The notes under the pieces were generated by a model. The model searched no databases. It worked only from the letters and a program-made list of their open reading frames with translations, and was not told where the DNA came from. A program made the translations under genes and the position numbers. 64,000 bases of DNA from Photobacterium carnosum (GTDB lineage: Bacteria > Pseudomonadota > Gammaproteobacteria > Enterobacterales > Vibrionaceae), in NCBI RefSeq assembly GCF_002849605.1, contig NZ_NPIB01000010.1:62001-126000 (forward strand), given 5' to 3'. This document shows, in pieces, positions 57,354 through 64,000 of the stretch (positions are counted from its first letter, which is position 1; each line of letters begins with the position of its first letter).

Positions 57354-57600
57354 TCAACGGTCCTTTACTAAAAAAGTAAGAATATGCTTTTTTAGCATTA
57401 AAAGCATTCACCATTAAAAGTGACAAAGATTTCAAGAATGATGAGTTGGCATAATTTATATTAAAAAGAGATAGATGAAGAATATTACGAGAAAAAGGTT
57501 ATGGCGCTGGTTAGGAAGTAAGACACAAACTATCAGTGATCTATTTAGCGCGTATTTGAGCCTGAAAGACGCAATGAAATAGTCATTCTGACACGCTGAT

Positions 57601-57649
57601 GGTAGATGCCCTATCACCCTCACGAATATTTATTGTGGGGAATGACGGG
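57601..57649. repeat. REP-like element, copy 2
   Basis: GGTAGATGCCCTATC then a CCCTCACG core and TGTGGGGAATGACGGG. The CCCTA/TGGGG arms can pair. Part of tandem unit 1. Confidence 0.65.
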
Positions 57650-57769
57650 CAACAGATGAGACTGGTTATTATCCGTCATCTCGGAAGTAAGGAACGAACT
57701 ATCCGTGATCTACTCACCACGTGATCGAGCTTAAAAGATATCAATGAAATATTCATTTTATTATACGTT

Positions 57770-57818
57770 AATAGTGATCCCCTCTCGCCCTCGCGGGATT
57801 CATTGTAGGGAGTAACTG
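57770..57818. repeat. REP-like element, copy 3
   Basis: AATAGTGATCCCCTCTC, then a GCCCTCGCGGG core hairpin and TGTAGGGAGTAACTG. Part of tandem unit 2. Confidence 0.65.
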
Positions 57819-57971
57819 AATTTAATAGATATTTTGAAGAAAAGTTATAGGGGTTTAATGTTTTCTTCCAGGTCGTTTTTGGACAGAAACCTTGTTAAAC
57901 AGCCCGTTCTATTCAGGTTTGTAAGTATTAGAAAAAGTATAGATAACTCCTCCATGAAGCACCTTTTAGGA

Positions 57972-58105
57972 TATAAAAACCGCCTCGATGGGCGGTCATT
58001 TAACAGTAAATCTATTTATGCGAAATTGTTACGTGTCTATCCTCAACTGGCGGGCGCTGGGCGTAGTGGGCAACTTTTAGTCCTACTTTTAGAAGCCAGA
58101 TTCTT
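57972..58105 (-). ncRNA. Candidate minus-strand small RNA upstream of the PHP-ATPase gene
   Basis: Non-coding stretch with higher G+C than its flanks. Read on the minus strand, it begins with a hairpin AGAAG-loop-CTTCT (about 58105-58089), runs through a C-rich single-strand region, and ends in a clean intrinsic terminator (57975-57996). AT-rich sequence above 58105 could supply a promoter. No open frame of note on either strand. Existence of the transcript is an inference. Confidence 0.35.
57975..57996 (-). terminator. Minus-strand intrinsic terminator
   Basis: ACCGCC (57979-57984) pairs with GGCGGT (57991-57996) around a 6-nt loop; on the minus strand TTTTTAT follows. No annotated minus-strand gene lies upstream of it, which points to an unannotated transcript. 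Confidence 0.75.
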
Positions 58106-58240
58106 CTAATATGTAATCAATACCTTTATTAATACATATTAAATTGTTACAGCGTATTAGCCAACGTAGGCAACATGTTTTATAAGGAGTATGATTCTGC
58201 GCAATAGCTAAATTACTTATATTAAAAAAGGGTAATATTT

Positions 58241-60922
58241 ATGCCAGTTGGCTCAAAATGGTTTCGATTTGACTTTCATAATCACACAACGGCTTCTAAT
58301 GATTATAAGGAACTAGAACTTACACATCGACAATGGTTATTGTCTTATATGTCTAAGGATATTGATGCCGTTGTTATATCCGATCATAATTCGGGTTCTA
58401 ATATTGATGTATTAAAGTCTGAACTTGAACTCATGAAACAAGAGGCATCGACTGTTGGCTTAGAAGGGTATCGCCCACTCACGATTTTCCCTGGTGTTGA
58501 ATTAACCGCGACTGGAAATGTACATATTCTTGCCATATTCGATGAGAATAGTAGTGGGAGTGATATTGAAAGACTGATTGGTGTATGTAATTCTGGAGCT
58601 GCAACTGATCGTACAAAAGGCAATCATGAGTTGGTTCTGCAGTGTAGTGCCGCACAAATAGTGAAATTTATACAAAGCTCAAATGCGATTAGTATACTTG
58701 CTCATATAGATGCTACAAAAGGCGCATTAAGTATAACTAACGAAGGGGAACTGAATGCACTCTTTAACTCGAACCCCAATGCGATTGAGATTAGATATGA
58801 TCTAGCAGGCATTACAAATGGCACTCATCGTAAATTGATAGAACATCTGCCTAAAGTTAGAGGATCGGATGCACATCATCCGGATCATAGTGGTCAACGC
58901 TCTTGCTGGTTGAAGATGTCTATGCTTAATTTTGATGGTTTGAAAACAGCTATTTTAGATCATGATAATTGTGTTCTACTTGACGATATACCGCCTATCG
59001 AACCGAATTTGCAACTTACAAAACTCATATTGAATACAAAGCATTGCCATACTATAGATGGACAAGCTGTCGAGATTGAATTTAATCCATTTTATAATGC
59101 AGTTATTGGATCTCGTGGTAGTGGTAAATCTACATTAGTCGAAAGTATTCGATTAGGAATGCGAAAATATACAAAATTGGCACATGCTCAAAAGGTTACA
59201 TTTGATAAGTTTAAGTCCATTGGCAAAGGCATGGAAGCGAATTCTGAAATAATTTGTTTTTATAAAAAGGATGGTCATCATTATAAATTATGTTGGCGTC
59301 CTGAAAATATAACAGCACTTTATCTACAAACTGGTGACGGCGAATGGATTGAGGATAAAAATTGGTCTGATGATCGATTTAATTTGCAGATATTTAGTCA
59401 AAAAATGCTATTTGAATTAGCATCTAATCCGCGTGCTTTTTTGGATATCTGTGATGAAAGCCCAATAGTAAATAAGCGGCAGTGGACAGAAAAAAGTGAG
59501 CAGCTTGTCCGTGATTTTAAAGCCGCGAGAATAAACCTTAGAACATATAAAGCAAAGGAAAAAATACTATCAGTATTACAAGGAGAATTAACTGATCATG
59601 AAAGAGCTATATCAGGTTTAAATAACAGTAAGTACTATACTGAAAAAACAAAGATTACAGCTTTAGAAGAAGAAAAGAGAAAAATTGAAACTCTTTTTTC
59701 AACTGAATTATCCATATTTGATATTATTTCAGAGCTCGTAAAAAGTGATCCTGTAGATGTAGATGATCGCAAATCTAATTCTCAAGAATGCCAACACTTG
59801 AAATCTCAGGCTATTGATATAAAGAAAGAATTCAAACTAAAAGTCAATAGTGCGTTAGCTGAAGCAAGAGAGCAATTCGCAAAGCTTCAAGGCGGTTGTT
59901 TGATGACTAATATGGCTGCAAATATCAAGATAGCTTCAGAGAATGCAGAAAAATCAGCAGCTCTATTAAAAGAGCAAGGTTTAAATCCTGATGGTTTAGA
60001 TCAGTTATTGCTGGAGCGTACAGATATACAGCATCGTATAGAATCTTTCCGTGAGCTAACCACTTTAATAGCAGAAACTAAAGAAAATATTAAGTGTATT
60101 TATTTAGAAATGATAAATCACAGAAAGTTATTATCAGCTAGTAGAAAAGCGTTTATAGATACGTTAAAACTTAATGGATTAACGATTAAAATTCTGCCTC
60201 TTAGTTCGCTAGAAACTAAAATAGTTGATAGTTATCAACTCGCTACGGGCATATCGACATTTAAAGACAAAATATATGATCAAGAAAATAGAACAGGTAT
60301 TCTTTCAGAATTTATTTTATTAAATACTATAGCTCCTCACAGTAAAGTGATAGATAAAAAATATGAGTTACTTAATAACGCAAAAATTGTACACGAAAAA
60401 ATAGTAAAAGGCATAAGTATTGATCAAGTAATACATGGTTCATATAAACGCCGTATTAGTGAGTTAACTGTCGATGATTTTGATAACTTACTATGTTGGT
60501 TTCCTGAGGACGGCATTGATATACGTTATAAAGCATTATCTGGCCGTATGGAAGATATTGAATCAGCATCACCAGGGCAAAAAGCAGCTAGCATGCTTCA
60601 GTTTTTATTATCGTATGGCACCGATCCATTGCTTATTGATCAGCCTGAGGACGATTTAGATTGCTTAATGCTAAGTGATAGTGTTATCCCAGCTATTACC
60701 TTAAATAAAAAGAGACGACAACTTATTATTGTTTCTCATTCAGCGCCGATTGTTGTTAATGGTGATGCAGAGTATGTAATCAGTATGATCCATGATAAAG
60801 ATGGACTACGTCCTCATATCTGCGGAGCGCTTCAAGAACAGCAAGTTAAAAGTCATATTTGTAATCAAATGGAAGGCGGCGAAAGGGCGTTCCGTTCGAG
60901 ATTTAGCCGTATATTGAATTAG
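58241..60922 (+). CDS. PHP-domain/ABC-type ATPase (TrlF-like), possible defence protein
   Basis: 893 residues. The N-terminal PHP phosphoesterase domain (about 8-245) has metal-site motifs FHNHT (His13, His15), ISDHN, GVELTA, LAHID and GSDAHH. Then an SMC/RecF-type ATPase: Walker A GSRGSGKST (290-298), a long helical coiled-coil middle (about 440-650), signature SASPGQKA (775-782), Walker B LLIDQPEDDLD (about 797-807) and H-loop VSHSA. This fusion is the TrlF-type PHP-ATPase architecture, met as a lone gene in variable regions and suspected in anti-phage defence; the substrate is unknown. AAGGGT precedes the ATG. A solitary gene between repeats, with phage-like AT-rich composition. Confidence 0.88.
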   Translation: MPVGSKWFRFDFHNHTTASNDYKELELTHRQWLLSYMSKDIDAVVISDHNSGSNIDVLKSELELMKQEASTVGLEGYRPLTIFPGVELTATGNVHILAIFDENSSGSDIERLIGVCNSGAATDRTKGNHELVLQCSAAQIVKFIQSSNAISILAHIDATKGALSITNEGELNALFNSNPNAIEIRYDLAGITNGTHRKLIEHLPKVRGSDAHHPDHSGQRSCWLKMSMLNFDGLKTAILDHDNCVLLDDIPPIEPNLQLTKLILNTKHCHTIDGQAVEIEFNPFYNAVIGSRGSGKSTLVESIRLGMRKYTKLAHAQKVTFDKFKSIGKGMEANSEIICFYKKDGHHYKLCWRPENITALYLQTGDGEWIEDKNWSDDRFNLQIFSQKMLFELASNPRAFLDICDESPIVNKRQWTEKSEQLVRDFKAARINLRTYKAKEKILSVLQGELTDHERAISGLNNSKYYTEKTKITALEEEKRKIETLFSTELSIFDIISELVKSDPVDVDDRKSNSQECQHLKSQAIDIKKEFKLKVNSALAEAREQFAKLQGGCLMTNMAANIKIASENAEKSAALLKEQGLNPDGLDQLLLERTDIQHRIESFRELTTLIAETKENIKCIYLEMINHRKLLSASRKAFIDTLKLNGLTIKILPLSSLETKIVDSYQLATGISTFKDKIYDQENRTGILSEFILLNTIAPHSKVIDKKYELLNNAKIVHEKIVKGISIDQVIHGSYKRRISELTVDDFDNLLCWFPEDGIDIRYKALSGRMEDIESASPGQKAASMLQFLLSYGTDPLLIDQPEDDLDCLMLSDSVIPAITLNKKRRQLIIVSHSAPIVVNGDAEYVISMIHDKDGLRPHICGALQEQQVKSHICNQMEGGERAFRSRFSRILN

Positions 60923-60933
60923 TTATAAACACG

Positions 60934-60966
60934 CGCTACAAGCAGGTTTAGAAATTGCTTGTAGCG
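60934..60966 (+). terminator. Hairpin 3' of the PHP-ATPase gene
   Basis: A perfect 11-bp stem (CGCTACAAGCA at 60934-60944, complement at 60956-60966), 11-nt loop, followed by TATTATAT. The T run is weak, so termination efficiency is doubtful. Confidence 0.6.
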
Positions 60967-61040
60967 TATTATATTGAAATATTGATGGATAGATAGTGGA
61001 TAGGCTTTGTCATCTAATTTACATTATCAAATGAATGAGT

Positions 61041-61168
61041 ATTTGTCCTAACTCGTTCAGGGGCAGATTTGAGTCAGCTAAAGTGGCGAACTCAATGTGA
61101 TCACCAAGCGATTCTGTCGTACCTTAACTACCAAGCCGATCAACCTGCAACACATTCACATTTCTAAA
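61041..61168 (+). pseudogene. Possible C-terminal gene remnant
   Basis: One plus-strand frame stays open for about 42 codons with gene-like composition (VFVLTRSGADLSQLKWRTQC, then DHQAILSYLNYQADQPA) and ends at a stop near 61168. It is preceded by an in-frame stop and has no start site. It may be the tail of a lost gene. Family not recognised. Confidence 0.3.
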
Positions 61169-61216
61169 AACTATAATGCTTCATATTCGCACTATTTAAG
61201 ATTTCGACACGTGGTA

Positions 61217-61266
61217 AATAGATTCCCTATCGCCCTCGCGGGCATTCACTGTAGGGAATGACGGGG
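61217..61266. repeat. REP-like element, copy 4 (best preserved)
   Basis: ATAGATTCCCTATCGCCC, then TCGC, GGGC and ACTGTAGGGAATGACGGG. Outer arms TCCCTA/TAGGGA and inner arms GCCC/GGGC make a two-step hairpin. Comparable to the ATTCCC...GGGAATGACG class of intergenic repeats found in many proteobacteria. Nothing else is recognised in 61169-61434. Confidence 0.75.
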
Positions 61267-61434
61267 TTGGATGGATAGTTTCATGATAGCTCTTGCAGGA
61301 AATTCAATATTTGAAATAACAAAACGGAATAGAATTATAGGACTAAGTAGATTTAGCAGAAAAATAAGAAGAAATATGAATACAACTGAAGGGATAAAAG
61401 GAGGTAAAACAGCATTCACCTCCATAGTTATAAC

Positions 61435-61890
61435 TTATTGTATCTTATGGTTTTTAGATAAGAAAGCATCAAGCTTATTAGCAAAATTTTGGCGGTCAGC
61501 TTGTGTTAATACAGACGGTCCACCAGTCTGAATTCCACTACTGCGCATGGTTTCCATAAAATCACGCATTTGTAGGCGTTGCTTGATGGTGTCTTTAGTG
61601 TAAAGCTCACCGCGTGGATTTAATGCGTGTGCGCCTTTGGTGATCAGTTCATCAGCTAAAGGAATATCAGCGGTGATCACCAAGTCCCCTACTTCGCATT
61701 CCTGAACAATATAGTTATCAGCCACATCAAAGCCTTGCTCTACTTGAATCGAGCGTAAAAATGGTGATGGTGGTGTGCGGATATATTGATTCGCCACTAG
61801 CGTTACACTTATTTTAACGCGATCTGCTGCGCGAAAAAGAATCTCTTTCACTACGTTTGGACATGCATCTGCATCAACCCAAATTTTCAT
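61435..61890 (-). CDS. yaiI: YaiI/YqxD family protein (UPF0178)
   Basis: 151 residues, matching E. coli Yai[19 protein letters not shown] at the N-terminus and [28 protein letters not shown] in the middle are the family hallmarks; conserved Asp residues suggest a PIN-like nuclease fold. Function not established. A single-gene unit next to ybiT. Confidence 0.93.
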   Translation of the reverse strand: MKIWVDADACPNVVKEILFRAADRVKISVTLVANQYIRTPPSPFLRSIQVEQGFDVADNYIVQECEVGDLVITADIPLADELITKGAHALNPRGELYTKDTIKQRLQMRDFMETMRSSGIQTGGPSVLTQADRQNFANKLDAFLSKNHKIQ

Positions 61891-61945
61891 AGATTTCCCT
61901 TAAATATTGAGATTACGTGAATGAACACATTAAATTTATCTATAA

Positions 61946-61974
61946 AAAAACCGCCCTTAATAAAGGCGGCTTTT
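61946..61974 (-). terminator. Intrinsic terminator of ybiT
   Basis: CCGCC (61951-61955) pairs with GGCGG (61965-61969), extended by flanking A/T pairs. On the minus strand seven T follow. Confidence 0.85.
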
Positions 61975-62015
61975 ATTTAATTCTTTGGCTTAGGCCGCTT
62001 CATTAATAATGAAAC

Positions 62016-63611
62016 TTAACCAATTAATGCTTTCTTAGCAATGTACTCATCGTAAGTGCCGTGGAAGTCTTCTACGCCATCTTTCGTGATTTCAATGATA
62101 CGTGTTGCAACAGACGTTACAAACTGACGGTCGTGTGATACGAACATCAATGTACCTTTGAAGTGCTCAAGTGCAAGGTTCAAGGCTTCGATAGATTCCA
62201 TATCCATGTGGTTGGTTGGTTCATCCATCAATAGAATGTTTGGACGTTGCATAATTAGCTTACCAAACAACATACGACCTTGCTCACCACCAGAAATCAC
62301 TTTAACTGATTTCTTGATATCGTTTTGTGAGAACAGCATACGACCAAGGATACCACGAACAACTTGCTCGTCGTCGCCTTCTTTCTTCCACTGACCCATC
62401 CACTCTAGTAGTGTAATGTCTTCAGCGAAATCTGAGCTGTGATCCTGAGCGTAGAAGCCGATATTGTTATTTTCAGACCACTTAACCATACCTGCCATTG
62501 GGTCCATTTTACCCGCTAGCGTATTAAGGAAGGTTGATTTACCAATACCGTTTTCACCGATGATAGCAATGCGCTCGCCCACTTCTACCAATAGATTTAC
62601 ACCATTGATAAGAATGTTATCGCCGTAACCTTGCTTTAGGTTCTCAACTTCAAGTGCGTTACGGAACAGTTCTTTTTCCTGATCGAAACGAATGAATGGA
62701 GATTGACGGCTAGACGCTTTAACAGCTGTGATTTGAATCTTGTCTAGTTGCTTTTGACGAGATGTTGCTTGTTTTGCTTTTGATGCATTTGCAGAGAAGC
62801 GGCTTACGAACGTTTGTAGTTCAGCAATTTGTGCTTTCTTCTTTGCATTGTCGGCTTGTAACTGACCACGTGATTGCTCTGCTGCAATCATATATTCGTC
62901 GTAGTTACCAGGGAACATACGCATCTCACCGTAATCTAAGTCAGCCATGTGTGTACATATGCTGTTTAGGAAGTGACGGTCGTGCGAAATGATGATCATT
63001 GTGCAGTTACGCGCAAGAAGAAGTTGTTCAAGCCATGCAATAGTATGGATGTCCAAGTTGTTCGTTGGTTCGTCAAGAAGCATGATGTCTGGGTTAGCAA
63101 ACAATACTTGAGCCAATAACACACGAACTTTAAGACCTGGAGCAACAGCACTCATAAGACCAAAGTGTTGATCTTCTGAAATACCAAGACCAAGAAGAAG
63201 TTCACCTGCACGCGCATCTGATGAGTAGCCGTCCATTTCTGCGAATTCAACTTCAAGATCAGCAACACGCATGCCGTCGTCTTCTGTCATATCAGGCAGT
63301 GAGTAAATACGGTCACGCTCTTCTTTCACAGTCCATAGTTCTTTATGGCCCATGATTACAGTATCAATAACGCTGTAGTTTTCAAATGCAAATTGATCCT
63401 GACCTAACTTAGCCATGCGCTCGTTAGGATCAAGAGAAACAGTGCCACCAGATTGCTCTAGTTCGCCACCCAAGATTTTCATGAATGTCGATTTACCACA
63501 ACCATTTGCGCCGATCAGGCCGTAACGGTTGCCACCACCAAATTTAACTGAGATGTTTTCAAATAATGGCTTATCGCCAAATTGCATTGTGATATTAGCT
63601 GTTGAAATCAA
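62016..63611 (-). CDS. ybiT: ABC-F family ATPase YbiT
   Basis: 531 residues from TTG at 63611; E. coli YbiT has 530. The TTG has GGAAA 7 nt upstream and aligns with the E. coli start, while an ATG at 63647 lies at the T run of a terminator and has no ribosome site. Two ABC domains: Walker [10 protein letters not shown] and GENGIGKST, Walker [12 protein letters not shown] and [11 protein letters not shown], signature SGGEQGR in the second, and a Lys-rich linker with [14 protein letters not shown] between them. ABC-F proteins act on ribosomes, not in transport. Confidence 0.95.
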   Translation of the reverse strand: MISTANITMQFGDKPLFENISVKFGGGNRYGLIGANGCGKSTFMKILGGELEQSGGTVSLDPNERMAKLGQDQFAFENYSVIDTVIMGHKELWTVKEERDRIYSLPDMTEDDGMRVADLEVEFAEMDGYSSDARAGELLLGLGISEDQHFGLMSAVAPGLKVRVLLAQVLFANPDIMLLDEPTNNLDIHTIAWLEQLLLARNCTMIIISHDRHFLNSICTHMADLDYGEMRMFPGNYDEYMIAAEQSRGQLQADNAKKKAQIAELQTFVSRFSANASKAKQATSRQKQLDKIQITAVKASSRQSPFIRFDQEKELFRNALEVENLKQGYGDNILINGVNLLVEVGERIAIIGENGIGKSTFLNTLAGKMDPMAGMVKWSENNNIGFYAQDHSSDFAEDITLLEWMGQWKKEGDDEQVVRGILGRMLFSQNDIKKSVKVISGGEQGRMLFGKLIMQRPNILLMDEPTNHMDMESIEALNLALEHFKGTLMFVSHDRQFVTSVATRIIEITKDGVEDFHGTYDEYIAKKALIG

Positions 63612-63652
63612 TGTACTGTTTCCAAAATTTGTGAATATATCAAGCATTAAAA

Positions 63653-63676
63653 AAGCCGCTCAAGATAGGCGACTTT
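63653..63676. terminator. Intrinsic terminator just upstream of ybiT
   Basis: AAAAAG-C-CGC pairs with GCG-A-CTTTTT with one mismatch, roughly symmetric, with T on both sides. It probably ends the transcript of the RGG-tailed gene. The ybiT promoter would then lie within or after it. Confidence 0.7.
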
Positions 63677-63756
63677 TTCTCTAAATTGTTGTCTAGTATA
63701 GCAGCTTTCGTGATATACATCACCCTAAATTAGTACTGCTATTTAGTAACCAATGA

Positions 63757-64000
63757 TTAACGGCGAGAACGACCACCGTTACTACGGCCACCACCATTAC
63801 GACCACTGTTTGATCGTTCTTTATGCGCTGATGCTGCTTTTGCTTGTGATAGCAAAATAGACTCAACCGTTAATTCCATTGGTGTTTTGGGACTAATACC
63901 ATGAGCAAACGTACGCATGCGTGGTGGAAGTTCAAATTCAGCTTCAGATGCGCGTGGCATACGTTTAAAACGAGACAAATAAAATGCCTCTACTTTTTCA
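63757..64000 (-). CDS. C-terminus of an RGG-tailed protein, 5' end outside window
   Basis: The frame is open from the right edge of the window; about 80 residues are visible, so an internal TTG at 63978 need not be the start. The visible part reads EKVEAFYLSRFKRMPRASEA and continues to a flexible tail rich in Arg, Gly, Asn and Ser (GRNGGGRSNGGRSRR), typical of RNA-binding proteins. I do not recognise the parent family. Confidence 0.7.
   Translation of the reverse strand, partial: EKVEAFYLSRFKRMPRASEAEFELPPRMRTFAHGISPKTPMELTVESILLSQAKAASAHKERSNSGRNGGGRSNGGRSRR

Larger units (their letters stand above)
57513..57820. repeat. Diverged tandem repeat, two units of about 140 bp at 170-bp spacing
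   Basis: Unit 1 (57513-57650) and unit 2 (57683-57820) share GGAAGTAAG, ACTATC-GTGATCTA, GAAAGA/AAAAGA-CAATGAAATA and end in REP-like copies 2 and 3. The first half resembles the GTCATCTCGGAAGTAAGG repeats seen between Vibrionaceae genes. No coding capacity. Confidence 0.6.

Noticed and set aside
57976..58075. Resemblance to an integron attC/VCR site (CGCCTC and GGCGGGCGCTG words)
   Set aside because: The conserved GTTRRRY and RYYYAAC boxes are not in the required inverted arrangement, and no integrase or cassette array is present.
57834..58109. 91-codon plus-strand ORF before the PHP-ATPase
   Set aside because: Poor composition, runs through a minus-strand terminator hairpin and G+C-rich non-coding DNA; no convincing start signal.
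57834..60922. Retron with an effector ATPase
   Set aside because: No reverse transcriptase gene lies nearby and no msr/msd inverted repeat pair was found.
61271..61531. 86-codon plus-strand ORF overlapping yaiI
   Set aside because: Overlaps the 3' end of yaiI on the opposite strand, no ribosome site, begins inside a repeat-flanked intergenic region.
1..64000. tRNA, rRNA, CRISPR arrays, complete insertion sequences, prophage
   Set aside because: Read through for the usual signatures on both strands; none found, though short or degenerate copies could be missed by eye.

Overview
The window looks like a chromosomal segment of an AT-rich marine gammaproteobacterium of the Vibrionaceae, most likely Photobacterium or a close relative. 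I base this on protein resemblance and gene content, not on a marker gene: HrpA, HrpB, ZntB, MaeA, SanA, an Alx/TerC exporter, the YjjI/YjjW pair, FolE divergent from MoeA/MoeB, SelO, class IV CyaB, an MSHA-type pilin and YbiT. No rRNA, tRNA, CRISPR array, prophage or intact transposase was found.

Layout. 1-10.8 kb: hrpA (cut by the left edge), a MATE exporter divergent from an AraC regulator, zntB, a TerB-like protein, hrpB, and a menB outside any men cluster. 11-18.8 kb: maeA, sanA, an SLC13 symporter, a small hypothetical, a manganese-type riboswitch ahead of an Alx/TerC exporter, and a HAD phosphatase. 18.9-28.9 kb: a periplasmic L,D-transpeptidase, the glycyl-radical pair yjjI-yjjW with a convergent LysR gene, folE, moeA-moeB-glutaredoxin, and a CvfB-like S1 protein. 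29-36.1 kb: a membrane protein of unknown function, cfa, selO, metC, an exported Trp-repeat protein and a small hypothetical. 36.1-42.2 kb: a very AT-rich operon (XRE, 58-residue ORF, XRE, EAL phosphodiesterase), then eptA with its own two-component system behind a PmrA-type box. 42.2-54.5 kb: a solitary Mo-bisPGD oxidoreductase coupled to an NhaC transporter, LysR divergent from MFS, a SulP transporter, an EamA transporter, a lone MSHA-like pilin and an ABM-fold monooxygenase. 54.5-61.4 kb, the accessory part: cyaB, inverted-repeat elements, a second L,D-transpeptidase, REP-like repeats, and an isolated PHP-ATPase (TrlF-type) that may be a defence gene. 61.4-64 kb: yaiI, ybiT and the C-terminus of an RGG-tailed protein cut by the right edge.

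How genes work together. EptA with its regulator and kinase forms a plausible self-regulated lipid A modification unit. YjjW is the expected activase of YjjI. MoeA and MoeB supply molybdenum cofactor, which the 42-44 kb oxidoreductase would need. The two L,D-transpeptidases are paralogues acting on peptidoglycan. The best candidates for undescribed biology are the PHP-ATPase with a possible opposite-strand small RNA, the XRE/XRE/EAL operon, the Mo enzyme/NhaC pair, and the exported Trp-repeat protein. All functional calls come from reading the sequence alone, without database searches.
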